A stretch of 52,641 nt of DNA from the NCBI GenBank assembly GCA_017453745.1, contig JAFTEH010000003.1, positions 1 through 52,641 on the forward strand, written 5' to 3'. This document shows positions 1 through 8,228 of this stretch, piece by piece. Under the pieces are notes generated by a model that was not told the origin of the DNA, did not search any database, and saw only the letters and a program-made list of their open reading frames with translations. Numbering within the stretch: the first letter of the stretch is position 1; every line of letters starts with the position of its first letter. Both the position numbers and the translations under genes were made by a program. Source of the stretch: Spirochaetaceae bacterium (GTDB lineage: Bacteria; Spirochaetota; Spirochaetia; Treponematales; Treponemataceae).

Positions 1-590
1 GCGGCGAGGATTTTTGCCCTTACATTTTCACTGTTAATTCTATCGTAAGCAGTTTTTTGTAAAGATTTCTTATCCAGCTGAATATACAAAGGAATCATAT
101 GACTGTCGCCAAAATTTTCGTATTCTACCAAAAAATCAAACAAAGCGGTTGTATGTTTGGTTTTTAATACCATCAAAGTCATACCAGCCCAAATAACATT
201 GCCCTCGGACTTTTCGGTTTTAAGTCTTTCTAAAAGTTTTTTTTCAAATTTTTTATCACCAGCTCCTGCAATAACCAAATAAGACAATAATCGTTGGTTG
301 TCATTTTTTGAGTTAAATAAAATATTAATATTATTTTTGTAACTGGCAGTTTCTTTAAATTTTGACAGTGGATATTCAACAATTTGTTCATCATTTTCCA
401 TAAGCTCCATCATGTCATAGTAAGGTTCCAGGAAAACTGAATATGTCTGATACATGTTATTTAAATCTGTTTCAGTAAACTCAGTTTTAGTTGCATTGAT
501 AAAATCTTTTTCAAAATCTTCAATATTTTGCCCAAATAGAGCAATTGAAAAGAATGTTGTTAGTATCATTGATAAAATAATTTTTTTCAT
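1..590 (-). CDS. Secreted hypothetical protein, 3' end cut by the window edge
   Basis: The reading frame opens with ATG at 588-590 and stays open for 196 codons to the left edge, so the C-terminus is missing. A strong ribosome site (GGAAGG) lies just upstream. The first 20 or so residues (MKKIILSMILTTFFSIALFG) form a classical signal peptide, so the protein is probably exported to the periplasm. The mature part is helical and rich in Lys, Glu and Asn, with segments such as NQRLLSYLVIAGAGDKKFEK that faintly suggest HEAT-like helical repeats. I do not recognise a family. It is preceded by a long leader with its own promoter and a short overlapping upstream ORF. Coding is supported by length, start context and signal peptide; function is unknown. 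Confidence 0.8.
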   Translation of the reverse strand, partial: MKKIILSMILTTFFSIALFGQNIEDFEKDFINATKTEFTETDLNNMYQTYSVFLEPYYDMMELMENDEQIVEYPLSKFKETASYKNNINILFNSKNDNQRLLSYLVIAGAGDKKFEKKLLERLKTEKSEGNVIWAGMTLMVLKTKHTTALFDFLVEYENFGDSHMIPLYIQLDKKSLQKTAYDRINSENVRAKILA

Positions 591-655
591 TTTTCCTTCC
601 TAAAAAAGCAGGCCTGTGACCTGTCGCCATAACAACTCTCCCCCGTATCCGTCAT
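587..655 (-). other. Upstream ORF in the leader of the first gene (22 codons)
   Basis: A 22-codon ORF starts at ATG 653-655, has a usable AAGG site five bases upstream, begins MTDTGESCYGDRSQAC and ends with a TGA that overlaps the ATG of the secreted protein. The overlap means translation of the two could be coupled. Inside it lie a CAGGCCTG palindrome and a run of six T on the transcript strand, which could form a weak attenuator. I have an unverified memory of similar leader peptides in Treponema. It may be a regulatory leader or a chance ORF. Confidence 0.4.
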
Positions 656-710
656 AAGTGCCTTACACTGCAATACTGTCAGTATAAATCCCACTATGAC
701 CCAACGTCAA

Positions 711-739
711 TTTTACCATATACCCATACTCTTTGTCAA
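711..739 (-). promoter_or_regulatory. Sigma70-type promoter for the first gene
   Basis: On the minus strand TTGACA (734-739) is followed 17 bases later by GTAAAA (711-716). This gives a leader of roughly 110 bases before the ATG at 590. The -35 is perfect, the -10 is weak. Confidence 0.5.
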
Positions 740-816
740 GCCAACAATGCGAACCTCCCATTGTACTGCATTTATCTGTATGAATATAAAACCACTAATA
801 AAACCAATTAGATATA

Positions 817-845
817 TTGACAGATAGTTTCATTTAGATTATAAT
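817..845 (+). promoter_or_regulatory. Consensus sigma70 promoter for the methyltransferase
   Basis: TTGACA (817-822), a 17-base spacer and TATAAT (840-845) form a perfect consensus promoter. Transcription should begin near 852, leaving a short untranslated leader with the GGGAG ribosome site at 861-865. Confidence 0.85.
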
Positions 846-868
846 TAAGACAACTGATTAGGGAGCGC

Positions 869-1630
869 ATGTTAAATCGGAAAGAATTACGAAAAGAATG
901 GGAGCAGGAAGAATCCATGGCGCAAATCCACGGATGGGATTTCTCGCATATCCATGGGCGATATGAGGAAGAAAACGATTTACCATGGGATTATAAGACC
1001 ATTGTCAAACAGTATGTAACGCCTGATATGCGTCTTCTGGATTATGATACGGGAGGCGGGGAGTTTCTTCTATCTCTGGGGCATCCTCATGACAAAACCG
1101 CTGCGACGGAAGGTTATACGCCCAACATAGAACTGTGCAAAGAACGTCTGAAGCCGTTGGGCATTGATTTCAAGCCTTGTAACGATCCCGGGAAGATTCC
1201 GTATGATGATGGCACATTTGACATCGTAATCAACCGGCATGGTGATTTCTGTGCAAAGGAACTACATCGTCTGTTGAAAGCAGGCGGACTCTTTATTACG
1301 GAGCAGGTCGGCGGAGAAAACGACATTGATCTAATCAGAATGGTTCTGCCGGATACGCCGATCCCGCATCCGGAGCTGAACCTAAAAACACAGCAGCAGG
1401 TTTTTAAAGATGCGGGCTTTCAGATCGTTCAGGCAGAAGAAGCATTTCGCCCTATCATTTTCTATGACATCGGTGCGTTTGTCTGGTTTGCACGAATCAT
1501 TGAATGGGAGTTCCCAGCATTTTCTGTGGAACGCTGCTTTAATCACTTACTCAATATGCAAAAACAAGTAGAAGCACAGGGAAAGCTCGAAGGCACGATT
1601 CATCGTTATCTGATTGTTGCAAAGAAATGA
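869..1630 (+). CDS. Class I SAM-dependent methyltransferase
   Basis: A 253-residue Rossmann methyltransferase. The SAM-binding glycine loop is seen at residues 56-71 (LLDYDTGGGEFLLSLG), followed by an acidic strand-2 region (TEGYTP, about 80-85), and the motif FDIVINRHGDF with LKAGGLFITEQVGG matches strands 4 and 5 of the fold. The substrate is not evident; relatives in Firmicutes are small-molecule methyltransferases. The gene has its own perfect promoter and a GGGAG site three bases before the ATG. It converges on the neighbouring acetyltransferase gene with only 33 bases between stops. Its GC content is visibly higher than that of the first gene, which suggests acquisition. Family assignment is secure, substrate unknown. 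Confidence 0.85.
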   Translation: MLNRKELRKEWEQEESMAQIHGWDFSHIHGRYEEENDLPWDYKTIVKQYVTPDMRLLDYDTGGGEFLLSLGHPHDKTAATEGYTPNIELCKERLKPLGIDFKPCNDPGKIPYDDGTFDIVINRHGDFCAKELHRLLKAGGLFITEQVGGENDIDLIRMVLPDTPIPHPELNLKTQQQVFKDAGFQIVQAEEAFRPIIFYDIGAFVWFARIIEWEFPAFSVERCFNHLLNMQKQVEAQGKLEGTIHRYLIVAKK

Positions 1631-1663
1631 TAAATATCTGTGCGGAGGCTCTTTCAAAAATTC

Positions 1664-2125
1664 TTATTGAATATCTATCCAAATGCCTGTATCATGTATC
1701 GATGCATTTTCTACACTTTTATAAAAACTTTGTGCCTCTTCATTGTTCGCCATCAATGCAATCAGCACTCCCACACCTTGTTCCTTGCATTTCTCTCTTA
1801 ACGCCTTCAACAAGGCCTGTGCAACTTTTTGATGTCTCTCACTTTTTAGCACACAGATCCAGTCCATATAAGCGCTGTAGCAGGAAGCATCACTTCTGCT
1901 GCTAATGAGAGAGGCATCAATTCTACCAATCACTTTATCTTCTTTCACGGCGATAAATGACAATGCCGTTGTGAACCTTTCGTCATCAAAACTCTGTTCC
2001 AGCTGCTTTCTGTATGTTTCATCCGGTTCCCAGTAATAAGTATCCGGTTCCTCTTTTCTTAACTCACGCTCAAATATGATTACTCTATCGATGTCAGCCT
2101 TTTCAAATTCTTTTATTGTGAACAT
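1664..2125 (-). CDS. GNAT family N-acetyltransferase
   Basis: A 153-residue GNAT protein that would transfer an acetyl group from acetyl-CoA to an unknown amine. The central strand (DWICVLKSERHQKVAQALLKAL) sits where the acetyl-CoA pyrophosphate loop is expected, although the loop is degenerate (ERHQKVAQ rather than Q/RxxGxG/A), so activity is uncertain. The C-terminal segment NNEEAQSFYKSV is the usual helix 4 motif. I start it at the ATG at 2123-2125 because GGAGA lies just upstream; the longer frame to 2182 has no ribosome site and overlaps the preceding gene. It is the last gene of a six-gene minus-strand run (5465 to 1664) with gaps of 27-46 bases. Confidence 0.8.
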   Translation of the reverse strand: MFTIKEFEKADIDRVIIFERELRKEEPDTYYWEPDETYRKQLEQSFDDERFTTALSFIAVKEDKVIGRIDASLISSRSDASCYSAYMDWICVLKSERHQKVAQALLKALREKCKEQGVGVLIALMANNEEAQSFYKSVENASIHDTGIWIDIQ

Positions 2126-2171
2126 ATTTCTCTCCTGCAAATTGAAATTTCTCGTTTGAAAGCTCGCAAGA

Positions 2172-3041
2172 TCATTGCCCAAACACTTTGATTCTTTGTA
2201 TAGCTTTTTGGATTACTTTTTCTGGGACATCATTTGCTTTCAATGCACTTTGACATTTGTCGAAAATACGGAGGTTGTCACTTGCTAATTGTTTCAGATC
2301 TTTTTCTCCTATTACTTGAATTGCCTCATAAACTAGTGCCAGAGGGGCAAACGCTTTCGTGCCTATCCCAAAATGACAAGGTACGAATCCTCCGACAGAT
2401 GTCCATGCTTCCACAGAAACGATCTCTTTGGTTAGCCCATAGTAGTTATCCGTATGGGAATCCAGATCGATAAATTGAAACCCTGTATTTTTGTCATAGA
2501 AAAAATTGCTCTTTCCCTGAAAATCAATAAGAATATCATTATTCAAAATACTCATAATATCGCTAATGAACTTATTGAAATGTTTTTGTGGAATCTGCGA
2601 AATCTCATGTGTTCGTCTCACAATATATTCGGCTGCATCAGCATTACTTTTAAGATACACATTCTCTAGATTCTGTGTCCACATTTCATATCGACAGATG
2701 ATTGCGTCATCATAGAGTTCAGATCCCTTAGCACGCTTCATAAATAGAAATCCTTTTCCATCCACTGACTCAGGATCATAGCAATATCCCAAAATTGGTA
2801 CTACATTAACTCCACTCTTCCATAAAACAAAAAGTCTATCAATCAAATCATCAAAATAGCAAAGATCATCATCCCTTACATCAACATTTCTCAACTTCAG
2901 TCTATTTGTCGACAAAACTGCAAAATCATCAAACAAATATGCCTGTCTGTCAATGCCTCTATGTTTAGGCGACATATATCTTACACGCTCAAGAAGGGAG
3001 TGTGCTTTCTCTTCATCGATAAATACAAACTTTTCTTTCAT
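2172..3041 (-). CDS. Kinase-fold (aminoglycoside phosphotransferase-like) protein
   Basis: A 289-residue protein with the layout of an APH or choline-kinase type small-molecule kinase. A hinge-like segment FLFMKRAKGSELYD lies at about 98-111, a catalytic-loop candidate DFQGKSN at 173-179 (the Asp and Asn positions of HxDxxxxN, but without the His) and an FIDLD metal-binding motif at 190-194. The N-terminal nucleotide-binding lysine is not obvious. It could phosphorylate an antibiotic or metabolite, or be a degenerate member. It belongs to a run of small modifying enzymes on the same strand. The kinase fold is my inference from motif order; I do not recognise the exact family. Confidence 0.55.
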   Translation of the reverse strand: MKEKFVFIDEEKAHSLLERVRYMSPKHRGIDRQAYLFDDFAVLSTNRLKLRNVDVRDDDLCYFDDLIDRLFVLWKSGVNVVPILGYCYDPESVDGKGFLFMKRAKGSELYDDAIICRYEMWTQNLENVYLKSNADAAEYIVRRTHEISQIPQKHFNKFISDIMSILNNDILIDFQGKSNFFYDKNTGFQFIDLDSHTDNYYGLTKEIVSVEAWTSVGGFVPCHFGIGTKAFAPLALVYEAIQVIGEKDLKQLASDNLRIFDKCQSALKANDVPEKVIQKAIQRIKVFGQ

Positions 3042-3070
3042 TTACTAATTACCTACCAGATTGATAAATA

Positions 3071-3892
3071 TTAATTTACAAGTGTCCTTACTTTGTATGA
3101 AGCGCTAATGCTGTTGTGGCCTTTCATTTTGCTGAAGCCGGCGGCACTGAATAATTCAATTTCTTTTTCAGAATCGACATCGACCACCACCATCATTTGA
3201 TTGGGCAGGTTTAGTTCTATAGCCTTTACTAACAACGCAAGTTCATAACCCTGCCGGGCTGCTTCAGGTCTTACAAACAAGGCGTAGATTTCGTTTATAT
3301 CATAACAGCATTGAACATCTATATAGCCCTGAACCTGTCCGTCTTTTATAGCTAGCAGAACTCTAAATTTATCCGGAGCCTCCAAAATACGCCTTGCAGT
3401 CCAGTATGTGTCAGTGCTGTGCAAATCGCAATACTGCTTTTCCCACTCATCGCTAAACAGTTCGATCTGACTGGTCGATACATTCGGAACCTGTCCTGTC
3501 AGAATCATTTTTTGCTGTTCCGGCTCAAATACCGCCCCTTTTAACTTCAAAGGCTCAAGAATGGCGGTGTTCTGTGGGTTGAATACAAAATCCATTCTGT
3601 AGCCGCAATGGTCCTTTTCCATAAAGGAAAGCATCTCAGTAAACGCTTCTTCCTTCCTGGTAAAGCCGATGATCATCTCGATGTATCGGTCTTCTGGAAG
3701 AACAAGCCAGACAAAGAGTCCTTCGGTGATGCCATTTTTCAAAACTGCATAAGCATATTCATCCTTATCTTTCAGCGAACGAAAAAGATTGTCTCTGCTG
3801 TATGTAAAGTGCGGATCGGAACAGAATGGATCATTTGCTAATTCACCGATAAAGTCTTTATATTCATCAAATGAATGTATTTCCTGAATCAT
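3071..3892 (-). CDS. Two-domain GNAT family acetyltransferase
   Basis: A 273-residue protein with the length of a tandem GNAT. The N-terminal half (to about residue 130) is a divergent domain without a clear acetyl-CoA loop; the C-terminal half carries the strand and loop IYALFVRPEAARQGYELALL, in which RQGYEL is the pyrophosphate-binding loop, and a final IELFSAAGFSKM segment typical of GNAT helix 4 and strand 6. The acceptor is unknown. Composition is more GC-rich than the kinase-like gene next to it, fitting the mosaic character of this run. It lies 29 bases upstream of the kinase-like gene and 41 downstream of the 2H protein gene. Confidence 0.75.
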   Translation of the reverse strand: MIQEIHSFDEYKDFIGELANDPFCSDPHFTYSRDNLFRSLKDKDEYAYAVLKNGITEGLFVWLVLPEDRYIEMIIGFTRKEEAFTEMLSFMEKDHCGYRMDFVFNPQNTAILEPLKLKGAVFEPEQQKMILTGQVPNVSTSQIELFSDEWEKQYCDLHSTDTYWTARRILEAPDKFRVLLAIKDGQVQGYIDVQCCYDINEIYALFVRPEAARQGYELALLVKAIELNLPNQMMVVVDVDSEKEIELFSAAGFSKMKGHNSISASYKVRTLVN

Positions 3893-3933
3893 TACTTATA
3901 TCTCCATAAATAGCGATTTATCTATAACCAATA

Positions 3934-4464
3934 CTAATTCAAATCATACACGGACAATTCTTGATATGGATTATCTTCTTCCCATTTAATAAGTGCCATT
4001 TTATCAATCTCAGCGCTAAATGGGCTAAATATCTCTGATAGTTTTTTAAATCCATTATACAAACCTTCTTTTTCCATTTTCATTGCTACAGCTATATGGG
4101 GCACCCAAGAATTTGGAATATATCTTCCTTTATTACCTATTTCAGATACTTTTAACATAGTGTCATTTGCTATACGATTGGATTCTATCAGATACGAATT
4201 AACAACAGGTGCCAAAAACAAAACTAAGGGATTAAATATGCCTATTGATGCGATTTGTATCTCACCTTTTTTTAATTTTTGGCTCAAATTATATGCTTCT
4301 TGCGTAACTGCTTTTTCGTCATCAGACACAATAGCAGAAATACTAACATGTGGCACAATGCCAAGACAGTAATCACTTCCACATTCGTATGCAAGTTCCT
4401 TAATCATTTCAGTAACCATGGCTGTTTTTTTATCATTCATATAGAGTACAATAGCGTAATTCAT
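3934..4464 (-). CDS. 2H phosphoesterase (2'-5' RNA ligase-like) protein
   Basis: A 176-residue protein with the two His-x-Ser/Thr-like motifs that define 2H phosphoesterases: PHVSISAI near residue 38 and VPHIAVAM near residue 121. The second has Ala in place of Ser/Thr, which may alter catalysis. Members cleave or join 2',5' bonds in RNA or hydrolyse cyclic phosphates of nucleotides; the natural substrate of the small stand-alone versions is usually not known. It is a probable member of the six-gene minus-strand run, 44 bases downstream of the HIT gene. The assignment rests on the paired motifs and the spacing between them. Confidence 0.75.
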   Translation of the reverse strand: MNYAIVLYMNDKKTAMVTEMIKELAYECGSDYCLGIVPHVSISAIVSDDEKAVTQEAYNLSQKLKKGEIQIASIGIFNPLVLFLAPVVNSYLIESNRIANDTMLKVSEIGNKGRYIPNSWVPHIAVAMKMEKEGLYNGFKKLSEIFSPFSAEIDKMALIKWEEDNPYQELSVYDLN

Positions 4465-4508
4465 TCTGCTTCCTTACAATCATTCCAAAAGATAGGCAAA
4501 CCTCTCAT

Positions 4509-4970
4509 TTAGCGATTCAGCCATTCTTTTAATAGAATAAACACTTCTTCCTTATCTTTAAAAGGTATTACTCCGCTTTTATTCACCGCATAATGATGAC
4601 CAAACTCGCTATCAGTATAGGCGTTCCCACTAATCACAGTGGGCTTGTCATATCGTGGCCTTACATGAATATGAAGATGAGGATTCGGCACTGCCTCTTT
4701 ATAAAAACTATTCATCAAGCAACTCCAATTACAGAGACTTGCTCCTAAAACAGTCTTTAAGCATGCTTCCACTTTACAAATTAGATTGCGAAGTTCGTTC
4801 CATTCGTCATCTGTCAGATTTGACAACGAACCACAATGACGCTTCAAAACCAAAATACACCGTCCAAGATAGTCTTGTTCATCTGAAAGGAAAACAGACC
4901 ACGATTTACTTTCGTACACCTGAAACTGTTTGTCTTTTTCAGATAGATTACACCATTCACAAATTTCCAT
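4509..4970 (-). CDS. HIT family nucleotide hydrolase
   Basis: A 153-residue histidine-triad protein. The catalytic motif PHLHIHVRPRY sits at about residues 99-109, giving the expected His-x-His-x-His core, and the N-terminal CEWC pair resembles the metal-binding or structural cysteines in many HIT proteins. Members hydrolyse nucleoside monophosphate conjugates such as Ap4A or AMP-lysine. The ATG at 4968-4970 is preferred: AGGTG lies six bases before it, whereas an upstream GTG at 4977-4979 overlaps that site. It sits 27 bases after an acetyltransferase gene in the same run. Confidence 0.85.
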   Translation of the reverse strand: MEICEWCNLSEKDKQFQVYESKSWSVFLSDEQDYLGRCILVLKRHCGSLSNLTDDEWNELRNLICKVEACLKTVLGASLCNWSCLMNSFYKEAVPNPHLHIHVRPRYDKPTVISGNAYTDSEFGHHYAVNKSGVIPFKDKEEVFILLKEWLNR

Positions 4971-4997
4971 TTTATTCACCTACAAATTGGAATTTTC

Positions 4998-5465
4998 CTA
5001 TCTTTTTATCATCAATGGAGAACCGTACTCATCGGTACCGTTGTCAATAAATCCGATGGAAGCCCAGAATCTGCGAGAATCTTCTTTAGCATAGTTGAGA
5101 GCATAGTATATAGCACCATCATTCTTTGTATACTCAAAAAACACCCGAGCACAATCATGGCCTGTTCCGTTGCCTCTATACGCGGGGAAAACCCAAAAAT
5201 CCAAAATGAAACATTTTCCGTCTTCACTCTTAAAGGTGCAGTATTGAGATGCACCAATCCGCACACCATCACGCACGAAATAAACCATATGCAGCGTATC
5301 AGGAGTGCGACGCATATGACCTTTTAATACATCACGATAAGCAGCACTTTGAAAATACTCTTTTTCTTCATCCGTGGTAATCATTCCGTCATCAACTAAA
5401 TAACGAAACTGAATGTCCCAATATTCATTGATTCTTTCTACTGGGATTTCTTCAATTCTTATCAT
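4998..5465 (-). CDS. GNAT family N-acetyltransferase
   Basis: A 155-residue GNAT enzyme. The acetyl-CoA site is clear: FILDFWVFPAYRGNGTGHDC contains the RGNGTG loop, and the C-terminal DSRRFWASIGF is the usual helix before strand 6. I start it at ATG 5463-5465, which follows GAGGGAG; the longer frame to 5543 runs through a TATAAT-like box (5542-5547) that more likely belongs to the promoter. It appears to be the first gene of the run that continues to 1664. A stub of a close relative (KNDGALYSALNYAKE) lies at 8144-8227. Confidence 0.85.
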   Translation of the reverse strand: MIRIEEIPVERINEYWDIQFRYLVDDGMITTDEEKEYFQSAAYRDVLKGHMRRTPDTLHMVYFVRDGVRIGASQYCTFKSEDGKCFILDFWVFPAYRGNGTGHDCARVFFEYTKNDGAIYYALNYAKEDSRRFWASIGFIDNGTDEYGSPLMIKR

Positions 5466-5670
5466 TACTCCCTCACAAATGGCGTCCTTCCGCCTGCACT
5501 CTTTTATGACCAGTTGATTTATTTTAATCGACATTATCATCATTATATCATAAAAGCACTGGTTACAAAGAAGAGGTTCTTGGAATCACGCAACGTTTCG
5601 CGATTCGGATTCAAAAAATGGCTCCATTTACTTTATGTTCCGATTCCTTCATGAGTTACTCATGTCCGTC

Positions 5671-6879
5671 TCACTGTGCAACATCTACGGCATTTTCAAT
5701 TAACCGCACCGCATCGTCGAGGCCTCCTTCAGTTCTTATCTTCAAGGCTATTTCCTTTGCTTTATCACTTTTTTCCTTATATGTTTTCAGCATGTCGGTT
5801 ACCGCAGCATAGATTGTTTCCTCACTCAAATCCTTGGCTCGCAGCGCTTGCGTTGCAACACCGGCATCTGTCAGCTGCTTGGCGAATCCTAACTGGTCCA
5901 AAACATGCGGCACCGGAATAGATGGTATTCCGTAAATCATAGTCGCTGCCGCTGTGCCAAAACCACAGTGATGTATGACAAAACTCCCTTGTCTAAACAA
6001 CCAGCTGTGAGGTACACTGCCACAGGCGATCATCGATTTTGGCAGTTCGTATTCTTTTAAGGCTTTCTGGAACCCCTGTATGATAACTCTTAAGCCGGCC
6101 TTTTTAAGAGCCTTAACAAACATATCAAGCTTGGCTGTCTCTGCCTTATCCTCGAAAGACATTGCTCCAAGAGCCAGAATAGCAGGTTTGTCTCCGTCAT
6201 TCAGAAAGCGAGCCAACGCTTCATCTGGCGAATACTTTTCCTCTTCCTCATACCAGTACCCCGTCATGACATGATGGTCTTCCCAATATGGATTTCGGGG
6301 TAGCACATGCTTACTAACAGGCACAAGATTGAGTCTGCGAGAGATAATCTCATCGGAAGACTTGAGCGGCTTCATTCCATACACTTTCCTGATCTTGTTA
6401 TATGGCTTAGCCATCTGTTTCCCTATCAGGTTCCCGATCAGTTTGCTTTTGAATGTCTGCGGTTTTAGTTTTTCAGCAATCATTTCTTTTTGCAGCGTCA
6501 CATTTACTGTTGGAATTCCAAGATATTCTGCTTCTGTTGCCCCCATTTGACTATGACTTACGATGATCAAATCGTTTCCTTTGCAAGCGTCAAGTACATC
6601 AGCCGTTGCGTTTTGAATGATCCGAAACACAAAACTCATTGTCTTGAACATGCTAAGCGCCGGATTGGAATTCTTTCCTCTTATGACCGCTGCTTCCTGT
6701 TCAATATTGATATTTGGCCCTATCGGGATAAAACGGATACCTGCCTCTTCAATCAGTCCTCTCCAGCAAGGATGAGATCCAAGTGACACCTCGTGCCCTT
6801 TTTGACTCAATGCCCTTGCAAGATAAATGTATGGCTGAACATCTCCGCGTGTTCCCATGGTAAACATTGCTGCTCTCAT
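5671..6879 (-). CDS. GT1-type glycosyltransferase (macrolide/sterol glucosyltransferase-like)
   Basis: A 402-residue GT-B glycosyltransferase that would move a sugar from a nucleotide donor to a lipid, antibiotic or other small acceptor. The N-terminal acceptor domain opens with FTMGTRGDVQPYIYLARAL, characteristic of sterol and macrolide glycosyltransferases, and the C-terminal donor domain carries GSVPHSWLF, VIHHCGFGTAAATMIYGIPS and a following DQLGFAKQL, the GT1 signature. The ATG at 6877-6879 follows GGAG by six bases; an ATG four codons earlier (6889-6891) has a weaker site and overlaps the stop of an upstream gene stub as TAATG. Its GC content is among the highest in the region. Neighbouring acetylating and phosphorylating enzymes make drug inactivation a reasonable guess. 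Confidence 0.85.
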   Translation of the reverse strand: MRAAMFTMGTRGDVQPYIYLARALSQKGHEVSLGSHPCWRGLIEEAGIRFIPIGPNINIEQEAAVIRGKNSNPALSMFKTMSFVFRIIQNATADVLDACKGNDLIIVSHSQMGATEAEYLGIPTVNVTLQKEMIAEKLKPQTFKSKLIGNLIGKQMAKPYNKIRKVYGMKPLKSSDEIISRRLNLVPVSKHVLPRNPYWEDHHVMTGYWYEEEEKYSPDEALARFLNDGDKPAILALGAMSFEDKAETAKLDMFVKALKKAGLRVIIQGFQKALKEYELPKSMIACGSVPHSWLFRQGSFVIHHCGFGTAAATMIYGIPSIPVPHVLDQLGFAKQLTDAGVATQALRAKDLSEETIYAAVTDMLKTYKEKSDKAKEIALKIRTEGGLDDAVRLIENAVDVAQ

Positions 6880-6890
6880 AAGGTTCTCCA

Positions 6891-7043
6891 TTACCTTTTG
6901 TTTGAAAGAACAAAAGCAGATGCAGTAAAATGACCAATAAAGTTTTTTCTGTTAATTAAATCATTTTCTTCTTTGTTTAGAAGCGGTGCATATACTGTAT
7001 TAAAGCACTCTACCTCATCTTCATTTTGTTTGACCTCTATTTT
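6891..7043 (-). pseudogene. N-terminal remnant of a Nudix hydrolase
   Basis: The open frame between stops at 7044-7046 and 6891-6893 reads ...VECFNTVYAPLLNKEEND then LINRKNFIGHFTASAFVLSN. This matches the region that precedes the Nudix box in a family of small Nudix hydrolases (typically NR-x-N-F-x-GH-x-TASAFV). It stops before the Nudix box, and no ATG is in frame. The TAA overlaps a possible ATG of the glycosyltransferase, so a deletion seems to have joined the 5' part of a Nudix gene to the glycosyltransferase gene. Confidence 0.55.
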
Positions 7044-7079
7044 TTATAAATGCAACACTAACATTATAAACTGTAACGG

Positions 7080-7108
7080 AACATAGCATATTTTTCTCAT
7101 TTTGTCAA
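7080..7108 (-). promoter_or_regulatory. Promoter reading toward the Nudix stub and glycosyltransferase
   Basis: On the minus strand TTGACA (7103-7108), a 17-base spacer and TATGTT (7080-7085). It would drive the Nudix stub and, through it, the glycosyltransferase gene. Confidence 0.6.
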
Positions 7109-7130
7109 TCTATTTTAGAACTTCACACCA

Positions 7131-7580
7131 TCATCGCTTCTTAATGTTTATCCGCTCCATTTCTGTCATAGCCTTGTTTCTATACACAAGATCAGTCCGC
7201 AAGGTGAAACCGCATTTTTCCCAAAACGCATTGCCACTTGTGTTATTATCAAAAACAACCAATGCAACTTTATGTATGCCATGCCCTTTAAGTGCTTCCA
7301 ATGCTTTAGTGACAAGTTTTGTCGCAATCCCCTTCTTTCTGTATTCAGTAGCTACTGCGGTATGATATATAAAGCCTCGTCGTCCGTCATGTCCTGAAAT
7401 GATTACACCGATAATCTTGTCATGCTCTTGTGCAACAAAACAGGTATCAGGATTTCTCTGCAAATATTTATCGATACCTTCTCGTGAATCATCTAAATTA
7501 TTAAGCCCCATACCAGCACAAGATAACCACAACTGATATACCGCATCATAATCTTCTATTGTCATGTTTCGTATTTCCAT
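7131..7580 (-). CDS. GNAT family N-acetyltransferase
   Basis: A 149-residue single-domain GNAT. The acetyl-CoA loop is canonical (TEYRKKGIATKLV, about residues 78-90) and the end of the domain shows SGNAFWEKCGF. GGAG lies four bases before the ATG. It is close in size to many uncharacterised Firmicutes acetyltransferases; the acceptor is unknown. It lies 31 bases downstream of the Nudix gene and could be transcribed with it, but a separate promoter follows at 7080-7108 for the next unit. Confidence 0.85.
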   Translation of the reverse strand: MEIRNMTIEDYDAVYQLWLSCAGMGLNNLDDSREGIDKYLQRNPDTCFVAQEHDKIIGVIISGHDGRRGFIYHTAVATEYRKKGIATKLVTKALEALKGHGIHKVALVVFDNNTSGNAFWEKCGFTLRTDLVYRNKAMTEMERINIKKR

Positions 7581-7611
7581 TTTTCTCCACCACGCATTTG
7601 TTTTCTTAAAT

Positions 7612-8067
7612 CTATTTCACATTGCTTATCCACTCGCCATTGACTATCTGGAAATGTAATTCGCTTAAGCTATTATCTAAAAATACTTTTAAATATTCGC
7701 TCATACCCGATGTCAGATTAAGATTTAAAAGGTTATGTATCTCTTCCCACCACACTTTCCCTTCATCAGAAGAAACTAAAGTTCCAGAAAAGCTATCTGT
7801 TTTATATAGATATACAAGATTTCGTACATCTTTTTCTTTATTATACCAACTTACAATTCCACACAATAAAGAATTTTGTATACTAAGACCTGTTTCTTCT
7901 TTGATTTCTCTCACAACGGAATCAACAAATGATTCATTCTTTTCAACATGTCCGCCGGGAAAAGTTATACCTTGCCAATCCGATTTACATCTGTCAATCA
8001 CAAGAACCTTTGTACCTTCATAGACCATGCACATATTCATAAATACTACTTTTTCAATTCTATCCAT
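7612..8067 (-). CDS. Nudix hydrolase (8-oxo-dGTPase-like)
   Basis: A 151-residue Nudix hydrolase. The Nudix box is complete: G-x5-E-x7-REIKEETGL beginning at GHVEKNE, with the preceding FPGG. Such proteins hydrolyse nucleoside diphosphates linked to other groups; the early WQGITFPGGHVE arrangement is that of MutT/8-oxo-dGTPase-like members. I chose the ATG at 8065-8067; a TTG start ten codons earlier is possible, with GGGAG lying between the two, so the start is not certain. It is the first intact gene downstream of the acetyltransferase stub at 8144. Confidence 0.85.
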   Translation of the reverse strand: MDRIEKVVFMNMCMVYEGTKVLVIDRCKSDWQGITFPGGHVEKNESFVDSVVREIKEETGLSIQNSLLCGIVSWYNKEKDVRNLVYLYKTDSFSGTLVSSDEGKVWWEEIHNLLNLNLTSGMSEYLKVFLDNSLSELHFQIVNGEWISNVK

Positions 8068-8143
8068 AATAAGACAATTCTCCCATGTGTTTTTCAATCA
8101 ACAGTTTCAATACTCGTACATACCAATGCAATCCTACTGACAC

Positions 8144-8227
8144 TTAAATGAAATTACAATTTTCTTTTGCATAATTTAAAGCAGAGTACAGTGCACCGTC
8201 GTTTTTCTTTTCACCTTGCTCATTGGT
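8144..8227 (-). pseudogene. C-terminal stub of a GNAT acetyltransferase
   Basis: The minus strand reads KKNDGALYSALNYAKENCNFI then stop. It is nearly identical to part of the intact GNAT gene at 4998-5465 (KNDGAIYYALNYAKEDSRRF), so it is the remains of a paralogue that lost both ends. Confidence 0.65.
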
Positions 8228-8228
8228 T

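Noticed and set aside
1114-1326. Minus-strand ORF within the methyltransferase gene
   Set aside because: Shadow frame of a gene with clear motifs and a perfect promoter; no family features.
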